The notes: a model not told the origin generated them from the sequence alone. Shown: positions 52,423 to 64,000, numbered from the stretch's first letter. The stretch: DNA of 64,000 bases from Yponomeuta sedellus (GCA_934045075.1 OW203734.1:18085680-18149679), one strand, 5' to 3'. Program-made: numbers and translations.

Positions 52423-52660
52423 GCGCTCGTGGCCTGGTGGAACCAAGTAATTGGAATCAATCACTCGAGTTAAGCAACAACAGGCGCGGTCAGGACTAGA
52501 TGGGTGACCGGTCCGTGACTACTGCTAGTCACATTTTATTCGAACGCTTCCTTGCTTCGCAAGACACGTGAAGCCGTTAATGCCGGCTGTCACCATATGG
52601 TGGAGTATGGCCTAACCTTCCGCAGTAGGAGACACGTGCCCCAGCAGGGTTGATATCGAT
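52423..52660 (+). repeat. 5S-derived SINE, best-preserved 5S-like head, internal deletion
   Basis: Head: GCGCTCGTGGCC, GAGTTAAGCAACAACAGGCG, CGGTCAG and CTAGATGGGTGACCGG. This is closest of all copies to the 5S internal control region. About 110 bp are deleted before CATATGGTGGAGTATGG. Confidence 0.85.
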
Positions 52661-52892
52661 TCCTTTTATCCACCGACATCCTTACATACGTCTGTACTAT
52701 AAGATAAAGATATAATAAGTTTGCCAGAGACGCGGTTCGAAAACTTTTTAAAGCACACTTTCTGCAAGTCCTACCAAGAGGGGTACTATAGCAATAAAGA
52801 TTATTTAGATGACCAGGATGTCGGTAATTATGTCCAATTCACTGCATTAATACTAGGTTACAGGATAAATATATTAACTCTGTTAATATCCT

Positions 52893-53117
52893 CTGTTGAC
52901 GGCCTCGGTGGCGCAGCGGTTTGGCACGCTGCTGTAAAACCGAAGGTCTCGGGTTCGATCCCCGGGCGGGTCAAACGAGGAAACGAACATTTCTAGTTTG
53001 TCTCGGGTCTTGGATGTTATGTATTTATTGTATTAAGTCTATCGTCGAGTTAGCACCTATAACACAAGTCATAGTTGCATTTAGTATGGGGCTAACGAGA
53101 TCTGTGTAATATGTCCA
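52893..53117 (+). repeat. tRNA-derived SINE family 3, intact reference copy
   Basis: A-box GGTGGCGCAGCGG and B-box GGGTTCGATCCC in a tRNA-like head. The body AAACGAACATTTCTAGTTTG to GATCTGTGTAATATG follows without interruption. Confidence 0.85.
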
Positions 53118-53587
53118 TGAATATTTATATTAATCAAATGGCAAGTCTAAGTTTACAGATTTTTGTCCTTGTCCCCCAACTGATCTTGTTTTTGAAATGT
53201 ACATGTTATTTTACTTGTAACGTCCAATAAGTCACGGTTTCGGTGTTATTTCGAATCGAATACTTTGATTTGATTTAAATCTATCCACAGTGCGTAATTC
53301 AACCAACGCGAGTGTCATATTGCTGATAATATGATCTAAGGACTAATAATATCCACGTATTCTATTACTTATTTTGTTTTGTGCCAATAGTATACAAAGA
53401 TCTCCCTCCTGCTTTCCAATTATTCGAATCCTTAGCAACCTCGCACTATCCCGACAAGAAAATATTTATCTTCTTTGCTTAGTCTTTACATTTCATTTTA
53501 GGGAATCCAATCGGTAGGTTATCAAATAATATGCCAATTCACAGAAAAATGTCTATTGTAGAGTAACTTTGAAAACTCTGTTCATAC
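53118..53587. other. no recognised feature
   Basis: Nothing supported. Confidence 0.5.
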
Positions 53588-53815
53588 GTACATACATAAC
53601 CTCACGCCTGTATCCCAGAGGGGTGGGCAGAGACCAGGGACTGCCACTTGCCACGATCCTGACAGATCACCTTCGCTTCATCAACGTTCATAATTCGTTG
53701 CATGCACGCACGCCGGTTCCGGGTACTTTTTATCTTTCCCTTTGCTAATACATCCCCTATTTGGTCAATGTATGTCCGCCTGGGACGTCCCTTAGTTCTG
53801 ATCCCTATTTCTCAA
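53588..53815 (-). pseudogene. LINE C-terminal remnant
   Basis: Matches the 50.7-kb remnant over about 180 bp (CCACGATCCTGACAGATCAC), then diverges with GTATGTCCGCCTGGGACGTC. Another scrap of the 3' end lies at 54150-54205. Confidence 0.65.
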
Positions 53816-54150
53816 ATTATAATTTTATATTACGCAGAAAAACCTTGCCTTTTAATCTGTAACGAATAAAATGTACAAAAACGCCCCTTATCGTGGTATA
53901 CCGTGCATTTTTTATTGAATTTCAACTCGGCAGCTTTAAATAAAATTATAGTTTAAAAGCTTTCATAAAAGACCGTTAAAGCTGGCAGGTTTAAAAGGCA
54001 CTCTATCCATCGCCGCTTTGTAAGTTTCGAGTGGTTAACAAACAAAACTGGTTTTGGAGTTACACTGTAATGTAATGCCTCATTGTGAAGTTATCAAGTG
54101 TGTAAAACTACTTTGGTCATTGTTACTATTATTCCTAGGATAATAAACAC
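53816..54150. other. no recognised feature
   Basis: Nothing supported. Confidence 0.5.
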
Positions 54151-54221
54151 AAACTCACGCCTGTATCTCTGAGGGGTAGACAGAGACCAGAGTTTGCCTC
54201 CACCAACAAACATTTTTTTAT

Positions 54222-54537
54222 GTAGCTTACGAGTATAAACGTCTCGCTGCAAGGCACAGGCTTTCTCTCAGAGAGAGAGAGAGAGAGAGATAGAGAGAGA
54301 GAAAGTGTGGGCTTAGTTACCATGCGTGCCCACCGGGTATTGGCAATTTCAAGCGCTGAGGTATTTGAACACTTCAGACACTCCGGTTTCCTCACGATAT
54401 TTTCCTTCACAGTTGACGAGTTGTATTGCTACTATAAATTCACAAATGTACATTATTTAGGTAACAAATCGTAGGTATGGGAATGGAACCTGTGTCACTC
54501 GCTTCCAAGTCCATTGTGTTACCCACTAGGCTACCGG
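54222..54537 (-). repeat. tRNA-type SINE family 4, longest copy
   Basis: From GGCACAGGCTTTCTCTCAGA and a long GA tract (54270-54303) through GCGCTGAGGTATTTGAACAC to a tRNA-like head ending near CCACTAGGCTACCGGC. Confidence 0.78.
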
Positions 54538-54705
54538 CACATCAACCACAACAACCAGTAGTCGTTGTATTTGTACGCTTGCTATTTATGATAATAGGTA
54601 CATGTAAAATTAACAGATCGCCACATCGAAAATTGTATTTTATTACCATGGCATACAAGACACTACATACTGTGCAATTTATAGTATAAAAATCTATTTG
54701 GATTA

Positions 54706-54900
54706 TATTATTTTTAATGCACTAACCCGTGCTAAGGACAATTTTGAAAACCTATTTAGAGCCTAAAAATTCCAGCCATGCCAGGACTCGAACCCGCGAC
54801 CTCTGGCTATCTGTGCCAGCGCTCTTTCCAACTGAGCTAATAGGCGACTCACCGGCATCAGTGAAATTACGAACCTCTTTACAACATTCTCTGTATTTTC
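54706..54900 (-). repeat. tRNA-like SINE copy
   Basis: Core 54773-54846, with mismatches in both acceptor strands. It starts from AATGCACTAACCCGTGC and stops at CATTCTCTGTATT. Confidence 0.8.
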
Positions 54901-54917
54901 TCTGCATTCTGTGTACT

Positions 54918-55002
54918 AAATTTTCAACCCGCGATGGGCACGCGAAGTAATTAAGCCCATTCTATCTCTCTCTCTCTCTTTCTCTCTCTCTGACAGAAGG
55001 TC
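54918..55002 (+). repeat. SINE family 4 tail
   Basis: TTTTCAACCCGCGATGGGC, then a CT-rich run and CTGACAGAAGG. Confidence 0.65.
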
Positions 55003-55042
55003 TTTGCCGAGAACACCTTATTGCACAACCAGAGAAAAGATT

Positions 55043-55401
55043 CGATATCAACCCTTGTGTGTCTCTACTGCTGGGGCACGGGTCTCTTCCTACATCGCAG
55101 GAAGGTTAGGCCATGCTCCACCACGGGGGCCAAGTCCGGGTTGGTGGAGGATTGAAAGACAGTGGTGGGACCGTCAGAAGTTTTCAAGTCGCCCATGAGG
55201 CCCCAGACATGGCTTAACGACTGCTATTACAGGACAGCCAGCACCAACGGCTTAGCGTGCCTTGCGAAGCACGGAAGCGCTCGAAAAAATGCCACTAGCG
55301 GTAGTCACCGGACGGTCATATATGGTGCATCTGACCGCGCTTGTTGTTGCTTAACTCAAGTGATTGATTCTAATAACTCGGTTCGACTAGGCCACGAGCG
55401 C
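55043..55401 (-). repeat. 5S-derived SINE, full length
   Basis: From ATATCAACCCTTGTGTGTC to GGCCACGAGCGC, about 359 bp. Box C is damaged (CACCGGACGGTCATATATGG on plus). Confidence 0.87.
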
Positions 55402-55620
55402 GAAAATACAACCATGATTTTAATTTAGACTACATAGAAAAACTGTTATTGCCGGAACCAAAGATTTGCTTGTTTGCTTCGTGCATTAAGCACGCCCTTT
55501 ACTTTAATTGACCCTCTAGGTTCATTAAAATAATGCATTAAAATGTTAATCTTCCACATTCTCCTCTAAATGTTTTATCATTGTACCAAGGAGACAAACA
55601 GAAGTTGAGCGGGTACTACC

Positions 55621-56085
55621 TGTTTAGAATAGAAGTGTGATTTTGGCAACACTGTATTTGACAGCTGTCACACTGATCTGTGCTAACTTGGACAACTTGC
55701 TTTTTGATTGAAAAACGTGGAGTGGTTTTTCTTGGCCCAAATTGGTGTGGCAATTAGATTGCCGGGCTTGTATCTTCGTGTGAAGTGTGAGATACGTTCC
55801 GGGACGGTTCCCGTAGTGTTAATACATTTTTTGTTAGGCGACGGATCGCCCAAAATAGTGGACATACAATTGTCGTGAAAGTGCACTGCAGGTACGTAGC
55901 TTTCTGGGGAAAGAGCTCTTGGGGGTAGACGGGGACGTCTAGGGATCCCCAAACCTCAGTGCATCCACCCCGGGCGGCGCCGGCTGCCAAGTCGAGAGGC
56001 GTCGACGCGGACAGAAGTTGTAAGTTATTTGCTTCATAATTAGTTTTAAGTATTATTAGTATTTAAGTGGGTCGTTTACCCAACA
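55621..56085 (+). repeat. 5' LTR of the BEL/Pao element
   Basis: 465 bp. GGGATCCCCAAACCTCAGTG and GGGCGGCGCCGGCTGCCAAG are in its 3' half. Confidence 0.92.
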
Positions 56086-56105
56086 TTCCTGGTAGCAGAG
56101 CGTGG
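56086..56105 (+). promoter_or_regulatory. primer-binding site of the BEL/Pao element
   Basis: TTCC after the LTR, then TGGTAGCAGAGCGTGG, which begins with the TGG expected for pairing to a tRNA CCA end. The tRNA species is not assigned. Confidence 0.65.
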
Positions 56106-56496
56106 TTAATCCCTTAACCCTGTGGGAAACATACACTTTGTATGTTAACTTTGTTTTCCCATACATTTGTAGGTTACTTTGTAGGTTATTTTTGGTCAAC
56201 TTGTAACAGTAAAGTTATTGTTATTGTTTGCAATTATTGTTTGCAATTGATCTATGGGTTATTATTTGCAGTTGTTGTATGTTAATAGCAAATGGTTAGT
56301 AGTAATTGGTCGTATTATAAGTAAATATTGTTGTTTGCATTGATAAGTAAATATTGTTGTTTGCATTGCTAGTTTGTAGTAATAGATAACTAGTTCTACA
56401 CAACTAAAGTTGTATGTTGGTTGCCCGGCTAGTGTGAGCATTTGTCGAGGTTTATTCTCATCAGTGGATTTGGTTTGATTTTTGGTGATCCACACA

Positions 56497-57999
56497 ATGG
56501 CGAGGGCTACACTAGCCAATGAACTGCGGTGGTTTGTCGCTGTTTAGGGGCTGCTGTCTCGGACTGACAGGGATGATGCCATCCTTGAGCGAGCGCTGCA
56601 GTTGGGTCAACGCACGGCCACGGCTGAGGCAGCCGTGATAGCGCTGGCAGATGGACATCCAGCGCCCAGCCCTGAGGTATTTTCGGGATACGAGCGGGAT
56701 CTGGCCCAAATAATGGAGATAGAGAACTCCGTGGTCCAGGCGGCCTGCGACATACGGAGACGACGGTCAGGTGGTACTGCACCGAATAAGCCGCTACCTA
56801 TGGAAGGGTCCGCGGTCACAGGCAGGCTTCCCACTCTCCAGCTCACTCACTTCAGTGGAGCTGTTGAGGAGTGGGTTGCTTTTAAAAATATGTTTACCTC
56901 GCTGGTGGATTCCAGGCAGGATTTGACACCGGGACAGAAGATGGCATACCTTTTGTCGACTCTGGAGGGCGAATCGAGGGCCATCGTCCAGCATCTGAAG
57001 GTCATGGACAACCACTACGAGACAGCGTGGGAGCTGCTCAACAAGCGTTATCAGAACGCTCGTCTGCTGGCAGACGCACATGCAGGGCAGTTGTTGGGCC
57101 TACCAAAGGTCACCAACAGGGCACATATGCGGGGGCAGCTGTTGACACCGGTCACTGTTGCATGTAACGCGTTATGAACGCTAAATTTGCCCGTGGATGA
57201 GTGGTCTTTTCTATTAGTCCACATAATTTTAACTAAGTTACCGGCCGACATCCGCGTACGGTTTGAACGGGAGTCGGCAGAAAGGGACGGCGATGGATTG
57301 CCCAAGTTCACGGACTTAATGAAGTTTTTGGAGTTTGAGGCCAGGGTCGTGGAGACTTCACAGCCGGACTTGGGGCAGTCAGCGGCGCCGACGTGTGGGT
57401 GTGGCGCCTCACAGGGGCGCAGGGGCGCCTCACAGGGGCGCAGGGCGTCCCAGCCAGCGCAGCCGCCTCGAGGACGCACTACGGCGCGCTTGGCGGCACT
57501 GGCGGCGGCCGGGAGAGACTCGGCATGTTTGCAATGTGGCCACATGGGGCATGCACTGCTGCAGTGCAATGACTGGCGAGGTTTGCCAGTAACTGATAGG
57601 CGGCGCATGGTAAAGCGCAATAGCCTGTGCTTTGGCTGTCTGGGGGACCATTTTCAAAGGCATTGCCCCAGGCCCCAGCCTTGTCGTGCGTGCGGTGGGC
57701 CGCACCACTTATTGTTGTGTGCCAATAGGTCGGGGGTGAACTCTCCGACGGCACAACCGTGGCGCCATACGGGCGGGGGTCCCTCAGGGCGAGGCCCCCC
57801 GTCTGAAGAGAGGAGGTCGGGGGCGGACTTTCCGACGGCGCAGCAACGGCGCCCTACGGGCGGGGGCCCCCGTCTGACTGGAGGAGGAGTCCTCCACGAG
57901 GCATGCCGCCACACCGGGAGGAGCCGAATCAGGTACCTGCGCTGGGGCCCATGGGGGGCCCCGCGCCTGCCGGTTACCATGCAGCAGGTACGGGTGTGA
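56497..57999 (+). pseudogene. BEL/Pao gag, interrupted
   Basis: One reading frame from the ATG at 56497 to the stop at 57997-57999, broken by TAG at 56545-56547 and TGA at 57175-57177. It encodes a gag region (LTHFSGAVEEWVAFKNMF, LLSTLEGESRAIVQHL, LPVDEWSFLLVHIILTKLP) typical of BEL elements. Three cysteine-histidine knuckles follow: CLQCGHMGHALLQC (about 57523), CFGCLGDHFQRHC (about 57632) and CRACGGPHHLLLC (about 57684). A short in-frame duplication of GGCGCCTCACAGGGGCGCAG lies at 57408-57447. A proline-rich stretch continues in another frame to 58175, so a frameshift may also separate gag and pol. Confidence 0.88.
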
Positions 58000-58258
58000 G
58001 TTGGGCCCCTATGGGCGGGGGCCCGACGGTTGATTTGAGGAGAGGTTCTCCTTCCTGCGCACCGGTTCCTGCGCGAGCTAGCGTGGAGCGGAGCGGCTCA
58101 GAGGTGCCGCAGCGGTTCTCTCCGCCGTACCACGAGTACCCACGGTTGGAGTACCACCCGCCGTACTATAGATAGGGTATACCCTGCCTAGGATGGCGAT
58201 GTGGACTCGCCAGCCACATTATGAGCAGGGGCACCCCCATGGGAGGGGGAGTATGTAG

Positions 58259-61200
58259 CTAGTCTGCCCCTCTGCAAGCGCAGAACCGAGGACGGTTCTG
58301 CTGCCCACTGCGGCGGTCCGCGTATGGGGCCCCCAGGGAGATTCTGTTACGGTCAGGGCCCTGCTGGACTCCGGGGCCCAGGGATGTCTACTATCAACAC
58401 GAGTGGCCGAGCAATTGAGTTTAGGGCTGGGTGCCCCCTCGGTGCCCCTCTTGGGAGTTGGTGGTGTGAAGGTTCCGCGTCTGGCGGGGCAGACGTACTT
58501 TACCTTTTCGTCGGTACACTCTTCTACGCTGAGGATTTCGGCCATGGCCATGGTAATGGATACCATTGTAGGATGGCAGCCATCTACAGATCTGCCCTCA
58601 GGTGTACGGTCGTGCACGTTGGATCTAGATCTAGCAGATCCACTTTTCTACCATCCCGCTCCAGTGGACCTGCTTCTGGGCGCGGATGTATTAGGATGGG
58701 TCATACTAGGCACCCAGAAGGTTCTGGGGCCCTCTTCATTGGTGGCAGTGTCGACAATTTTTGGATTTTCTGTAATGGGGCCAGTCTTTGAGGACTCGAC
58801 TCCCGACGAGTCGAAGGTCATCGCGTCTGCATCTCTTGCCAAGACGATGCAAAGATTTTGGGAAATTGAGGAGCCTCCCATGGTTCCAAGGGTGGATCCG
58901 GACCATGAGGAGTGTGAGGCGTTCTATCAAGCCAATACGTTGCGGCTGACGTCTGGTCGATTTGTAACTAGGTTACCGTTCATTGCTTCTTCTCCTGTTC
59001 TAGGGCAATCCAGGTCGCTGGCGGAGAAACGACTGCTCGCGATGGAGCGGCGCATGCGGCGTGACCCCGTTCTTCGCGAGAAGTATATCGAGTTTATGCG
59101 CGAGTACGAGGCATTGGGCCACATGTCTCCGGCTCGAGTTTATTGGAGCTCAACTGAGCATTATTTCCTGCCTCACCATGCGGTGGTGAAGGCATCATCA
59201 GGTAAGCTGAGGACCGTTTTTGACGGCTCAGCCCCCACGTCGACAGGGGTGTCATTGAATCAGTGCTTGCATTCCGGTCCCAAGTTGCACAGGGATGTCG
59301 TGGACATTATACTGAATTTTAGAAGATATCAGGTGGTGTTTGGAGCGGACATCCGGATGATGTTTCGGCAGACGGTTATCCACCCAGATGACTGGCGCTT
59401 CCAGCTGATTCTCTGGCGTGAACACCCGGAGGACCCAGTGACCGTCTACGAGCTCAACACCAACACATATGGGTTGAAGTCCAGCCCTTATATTGCTATT
59501 CGCTGCTTGTTGGAGCTGGCAGAGCGGGAGCGCGCGCGCTTTCCCCGCGCGGCCGCTGTGTTGGCGGGCGACCTTTATGTCGACGATGTGTGCACCGGGG
59601 CCCAAAGTATCGAGGAGGCTCTCATACTGCGAGACGAATTAATTGCCATTCTAGCAGCAGGCGGCTACGAGCTGCGGAAATGGTTGTCTAACGAGCCTGG
59701 TCTGTTGGAGGCTATTCCTGAGGATCACCAACAGAACCCTAATCTGTTTCAGAATGTGGATGATCCCAACATGATAGCGGTGTTAGGAATGCGGTACCAA
59801 CCCGTTAATGACATTTTCACGTTCCAGGTGGACCTGGAGCCCCAGAGGGTCTGGAGTAAACGGACAGTGCTGTCCACCATAGCCCGTATGTTTGATCCAA
59901 ACGGGTGGATCAGTCCAGTGATCTTTCTGGCCAAGTGTCTGCTGCAGCAGCTCTGGATTATGGGCGTCTCGTGGGACGAGCCGCTCATCGGGCCACCCCT
60001 GGACACCTGGCTTGCGCTGATATCCTCGATGGAGGAGGTCAACCGGGTTGCCCTGCCTCGTCGGATTCTGCCGCGGGGCAAATATCAGGCAAGTTTGCAT
60101 GGATTTTGTGATGCATCCGAGCGGGGGTACGCTGCGGTGGTGTATCTGCGTACGGTTGACTCGGAGGACCGGGTCAACGTAGCTTTACTCTTGGCAAAGA
60201 GCAAGGTTGCTCCAATTAGGACTCGTCTGACCATACCCAAGCTAGAGTTGAGCGGAGCTCATCTGTTGTCCAGGTTGTTAAGCCACGTCTCTCGTGAGTT
60301 GGCTGCCACCGTTGACATCCGGGATGTCTTCGCATGGTCAGACAGTCAAGTCGCGCTAGCCTGGTTGCGCGCGGCGCCACATACCTTGGAGATCTTCGTG
60401 GGAAACCGGGTTTCCCAGATACAGAACATTGGTATCCCCATCATCTGGAGACACGTCCCAGGTGATTGGAACCCCGTGGACTGTGCATCCCGGGGCTGCA
60501 CAGCTCCCGAATTGGTGTCTCATTCACTTTGGTGGGGACCGGCCTGGTTGGAGGAACCATAGACTTCGTGGCCTGTCCAGCAGGTGGATAGGTCCATTCA
60601 AGTTTTACCTGGCGTGCGGGTGCACGCTCTAGCTGTGGAGACAGCCTTGGATCCCGACTGGCTACTTGGGCGGTATAGCAGTCTGGATAAACTGCTGGCG
60701 GTTACCAGCTGGATTGAAAGATTTGTTCGCAACTGTCGAAATCCGAGTGAAAAACTTTTGTCCCCAGTTGTTAGTGCAGAGGAGCGTCGGAACGCGCTGC
60801 TGCACTGGATTCGCATCGTGCAGGCGGACCGCTTCGAGGCTGAACTTCGGATTCTGCGTGAGGGTCGCGCCAAGCTCAAGGGAGCGGTTGCCAGGTTAAA
60901 TCCCTTTACGGATTCGGAGGGACTTTTGCGTGTTGGGGGTCGGCTTCGGAAAGCTGACCTGCCTTACGGAAGTCGCCACCCTTTGCTGTTACCAAAGGAT
61001 GGACCTTTGGTAAAGCTCTTGGTGTCTGATCGACACATTCGTAATGCCCACGCCGGATGTGGCGCATTATTAGCTATCCTACAGCGGGAGTTTTGGATAT
61101 TGTCAGCTCGAAGAGTCATTCGAAGCGTCCTCTTCCAGTGTGTACCTTGTTACAGAGTGAAGGCTTCACTCATGCAGCCGCAGATGGGAGATCTGCCGCC

Positions 61201-62134
61201 GGACCGAGTTAATCAGTCTCGGCCATTTGAGGGAGTCGCAACGGACTTTGCGGGGCCGTTTTCCGTAAAAACGACCACCCTTCGCAACGCTCGGGTTGTG
61301 AAGGCTTACCTATGCGTGTTTGTATGCTTGGCCACCAAGGCTGTCCATCTGGAAGTAGTTTCAGCATTGTCTACTGAGGCCTTCGTCGCCGCGTTGGATC
61401 GATTCGTGTCGCGCAGAGGCTTGCCCTCACTTATTCGCTCCGACAATGGCTCAAACTACAAAGGTACCATAAACTATCTAAAGGATGTTAATGAATTTTT
61501 AGAAAATTATGGTGATAGTTTAAGTCAAATCCTCGCCCGGAAAGGGGTAACTTGGCGGTTTAGTCCCCCAAATTGCCCCCACAGGGGAGGTATCTTTGAA
61601 GCTGCCGTCAAGTCAGCGAAGACTCATATCCGCCGCGTGATTGGAGAGACTGTCCTGACGTTTGAGGAGCTTGCTACTGTATTTTGTAAAATAGAGGCGG
61701 TCCTCAACTCTCGTCCTCTCTGTCCCCTGTCCCCTGATCCAAACGATCTAGAGGTCCTCACTCCTGGCCATTTTTTGATTGGGCAGCCACTTACTGCGCT
61801 GCCAGAATACCCATGGAGGGATGAACGTACGTCACGGTTGTCACGTTTTCAAATGTTGCAATAAATGGGCCAGGACTTTTGGAAGCGTTGGTCGGTTAAA
61901 TACCTGCATCGTTTGTAGCAAAGGGTGAAGTGGACAGACCGGACCGAGCCTCCTAGGGAAGGGGATTTGGTAGTTTTGAAGGAGGCCAATTGGCCATCCT
62001 TGTTTTGGCGCCGGGGGCGCATTTTAAAGTAGCTATTTGGGGAGGACGGAACTCCACGCGTCGCGGATGTGTTGGTCGATGGTTCGATTCTGCGACGAGC
62101 TATAGCAACTATCTCTCGCCTCCCGGTTGATTAA
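58259..62134 (+). pseudogene. BEL/Pao pol, interrupted
   Basis: A single frame opens after a stop at 58256. Protease LLDSGAQG (about 58367-58390). Reverse transcriptase with VFDGSAP, YGLKSSPYIAIR and catalytic YVDD at 59576-59587. RNase H with HGFCDASERGYAAVVYL and AWSDSQVALAWL. After TAG at 60560-60562, integrase follows in the same frame, with zinc-binding H-H-C-C (HIRNAHAGCGAL, CVPCYRV) and D-D-E core residues in TDFAGPF, RSDNGSNYKG and GGIFEAAVKSAK. Further stops (TAA 61862, TAG 61916, TAG 62030) break the integrase C-terminus before the end at 62132. Catalytic residues survive, but the polyprotein cannot be read through. Confidence 0.9.
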
Positions 62135-62156
62135 GCTAGCGGCCTGAGCTGGTCAG

Positions 62157-62171
62157 CCCGGAGCGGGGGGA
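62157..62171 (+). promoter_or_regulatory. polypurine tract of the BEL/Pao element
   Basis: GGAGCGGGGGGA immediately before the 3' LTR, the expected primer for plus-strand synthesis. Confidence 0.75.
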
Positions 62172-62635
62172 TGTTTAGAATAGAAGTGTGATTTTGGCAA
62201 CACTGTATTTGACAGCTGTCACACTGGTCTGTGCTAACTTGGACAACTTGCTTTTTGATTGAAAAACGTGGAGTGGTTTTTCTTGGCCCAAATTGGTGTG
62301 GCAATTAGATTGCCGGGCTTGTATCTTCGTGTGAAGTGTGAGATACGTTCCGGGACGGTTCCCGTAGTGTTAATACATTTTTTGTTAGGCGACGGATCGC
62401 CCAAAATAGTGGACATACAATTGTCGTGAAAGTGCACTGCAGGTACGTAGCTTTCTGGGGAAAGAGCTCTTGGGGGTAGACGGGGACGTCTAGGGATCCC
62501 CAAACCTCAGTGCACCCACCCCGGGCGGCGCCGGCTACCAAGTCGAGAGGCATCGACGCGGACAGAAGTTGAAGTTATTTGCTTAATAATTAGTTTTAAG
62601 TATTATTAGTATTTAAGTGGGTCGTTTACCCAACA
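62172..62635 (+). repeat. 3' LTR of the BEL/Pao element
   Basis: 464 bp, about 1% diverged from the 5' LTR by eye. Confidence 0.92.
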
Positions 62636-62639
62636 CTAC

Positions 62640-62800
62640 CAATTATATTCTTTTTTTTGATGCACTAACCCATGCTAAGGACCATTTTAAAAACCTATAG
62701 AGGCTAAACATTCCACCCATGCCGGGACTCGAAACCGCGACCTCTGGGCAGCCGTGCCAGCGCTCTCTCAACTGAGGTAATGGATGGTAGCAATTATATT
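62640..62800 (-). mobile_element. tRNA-like SINE copy with 10-bp target-site duplication
   Basis: Perfect CAATTATATT at 62640-62649 and 62791-62800. On minus it starts at the tRNA-like core (62786-62714), continues with the TTTAGCCTC body and ends GTGCATCAAAAAAAA, the order of an ordinary A-tailed SINE. The left duplication shares its first base with the BEL target duplication. Confidence 0.88.
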
Positions 62801-63267
62801 TTAACACAAAAATCTCCCGCAATTAATGTTCCGTTTCAGATTTTCCAACACTATAATTGAGGTCTTAGAAACTTTTCGAACCGGAAAAACACTTTGTAGA
62901 AGGTGCTGTTTTTGACAGAACCCGTTTCCTATTTCACCAACTGTTCGCAGGCCGCTCGGTGGTCCTTTGTGAGCGAAGGTACGTACTCGAAGGAGGGAAA
63001 AAACCCGATAAGCGCGAGTAAGACTAGCGCCTCGAGGATTTTGCACAAGGAGAGAAAGTAGAAAGGAAGACATGTATTGGAACAAATTAACTCATCACAG
63101 GAAAGAAAAGTCATCCCACTCTTAGGTATATACATAGAAAATATAAACTATGAAAATAGAAAACATAAGCCACATAAATACAAGATAGGACAGGGCAAAG
63201 TCAGAGCGTACATCCTGTCGTATGTCAATATCGCCCCGTAATCTTGCAGTTGAAAATTATGTTTATT
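62801..63267. other. no recognised feature
   Basis: Frames present have no family features. Nothing supported. Confidence 0.45.
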
Positions 63268-63308
63268 CGATATCAACCCTTATATGTCCCCACTGCTGGG
63301 GCCCCGTC
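63268..63308 (-). repeat. 5S-derived SINE tail fragment
   Basis: CGATATCAACCCTTATATGT, then CCCCACTGCTGGGGCC. Only the 3' end. Confidence 0.75.
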
Positions 63309-63378
63309 TTTCCTTCCTTCGTCCTTCTTCCTTCCTTTGCGCTGCCTTCATTCTCCAGTATATTGCTCCAGTCTATCC

Positions 63379-63500
63379 AAAGGTTGTCTGGAAGAGATCA
63401 CTTTTAGTGATAAGGCCGCCGTCTGTTTTCTTAGGTTAAGAAATATCTGTGTTATTGCCTTTTTTATATACAATAAAATGTTTTTTATATATATCTATCT
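63379..63500 (+). repeat. LINE 3' tail
   Basis: AAGGTTGTCTGGAAGAGATC, a CACTTTTAGTG stem, GATAAGGCCGCC and CAATAAAATG. Confidence 0.75.
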
Positions 63501-63607
63501 ACCTATTTGTATATTCTGGAGTCGTTTAAATGCTTAACCCTTAGTAGTACAATATAACTGTAGTAGTTTACAGTTATATTGGTGTTAAGCTATATTGTCA
63601 GCCAAAG

Positions 63608-63866
63608 TATAGTCTGTTAGCTTTTAGAATATACCTCGGGCTCTAGATTAGGCTTCGGTTTTCGAAAATTTTCGCCGCTTTTCGTACTGATGATCGAGTT
63701 CTGATTTCGAAATTAAGTGTCATATTATACAAATAACTTTATTGGTATAAAAGTGTACAAGAATAGTGCCTGGTCCCCAAACTATTATTATTATTAGTTC
63801 TGATATTTCTATTACACGAAATATTCGATAGTAGCCGAGGTATATTCTAAAAGCTAACAGACTATA
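63608..63866. mobile_element. MITE family CTGTTAG with insertion
   Basis: Ends TATAGTCTGTTAGCTTTTAG and AAAAGCTAACAGACTATA. About 65 bp at 63728-63795 (ACTTTATTGGTATAAAAGTG) are absent from sister copies and look like a LINE tail on minus with an AATAAAG signal. Confidence 0.8.
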
Positions 63867-64000
63867 AGTGCTATACATGCACGTTAAAATACATAAACAA
63901 ACTAAATAGTCCTATTTCTTATTTAAATTATGTCTTTATAAAATACAAGCTGGCCCCGCAAACGTCGTATTGCCATATTATTTAGCCTATGATCTTTTCT

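Larger units (their letters stand above)
55616..62640 (+). mobile_element. BEL/Pao LTR retrotransposon, decayed
   Basis: LTRs 55621-56085 and 62172-62635 begin TGTTTAG and end CCCAACA, bracketed by the 5-bp duplication CTACC (55616-55620, 62636-62640). A 5-bp duplication, BEL-type gag knuckles and the order protease-RT-RNase H-integrase fit BEL/Pao. The interior is GC-rich compared with the surroundings. By eye the LTRs differ at about five bases and one indel, so it is older than the Gypsy element. Several in-frame stops make it non-autonomous. Confidence 0.94.

Overview
This is insect DNA, most likely from a moth or butterfly. It is AT-rich and has one recognisable host gene: two spliced exons with GT-AG borders. 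Almost everything else is mobile DNA. It includes non-LTR retrotransposon tails that end in TTATC or TAATC pentamers, several RNA-polymerase-III SINE families, Helitron-like ends, MITEs, a Ty3/Gypsy element and a BEL/Pao element. The lepidopteran assignment is an inference from this repeat vocabulary and was not tested by any search.

Layout. 0-6 kb: 5S-type SINEs, a cluster of perfect hairpins, then the last two exons of a mitochondrial-type methylenetetrahydrofolate dehydrogenase/cyclohydrolase (Nmdmc/MTHFD2-like) at 3793-3915 and 5168-5298. Their intron holds a SINE and a THAP-domain fossil. 6-11 kb: LINE tails, a tRNA-type SINE and two covarying hairpins. 11.3-13.3 kb: a full 5S-type SINE with a 13-bp target-site duplication, then a 1.5-kb multimer of a tRNA-like 308-bp unit with both orientations, bracketed by a 14-bp direct repeat. 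13.8-17.2 kb: a LINE with an intact 973-residue endonuclease/reverse transcriptase ORF. 17-31 kb: more SINEs, two diverged tandem arrays, a TIR element with nested hairpins and a pentamer array that grew from a LINE tail. 33.1-38.9 kb: a complete, apparently young Ty3/Gypsy element on the minus strand, with LTRs that read as identical. 39-55 kb: nested MITEs, decayed LINE C-termini, Helitron-like pieces, microsatellites and a satellite-like array. 55.6-62.6 kb: a BEL/Pao element with intact structure but several in-frame stops. 62.6-64 kb: a SINE with a perfect 10-bp target-site duplication, a LINE tail and a MITE.

The elements form a layered community. Autonomous LINE, Gypsy and BEL elements sit beside non-autonomous SINEs and MITEs, which invade each other. 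The two observations most worth following are the tRNA-like unit that recurs as tandem and inverted multimers, and the abundant SINE family whose head matches the internal promoter of 5S rRNA and whose tail resembles the 3' end of an RTE-like LINE in the same window.
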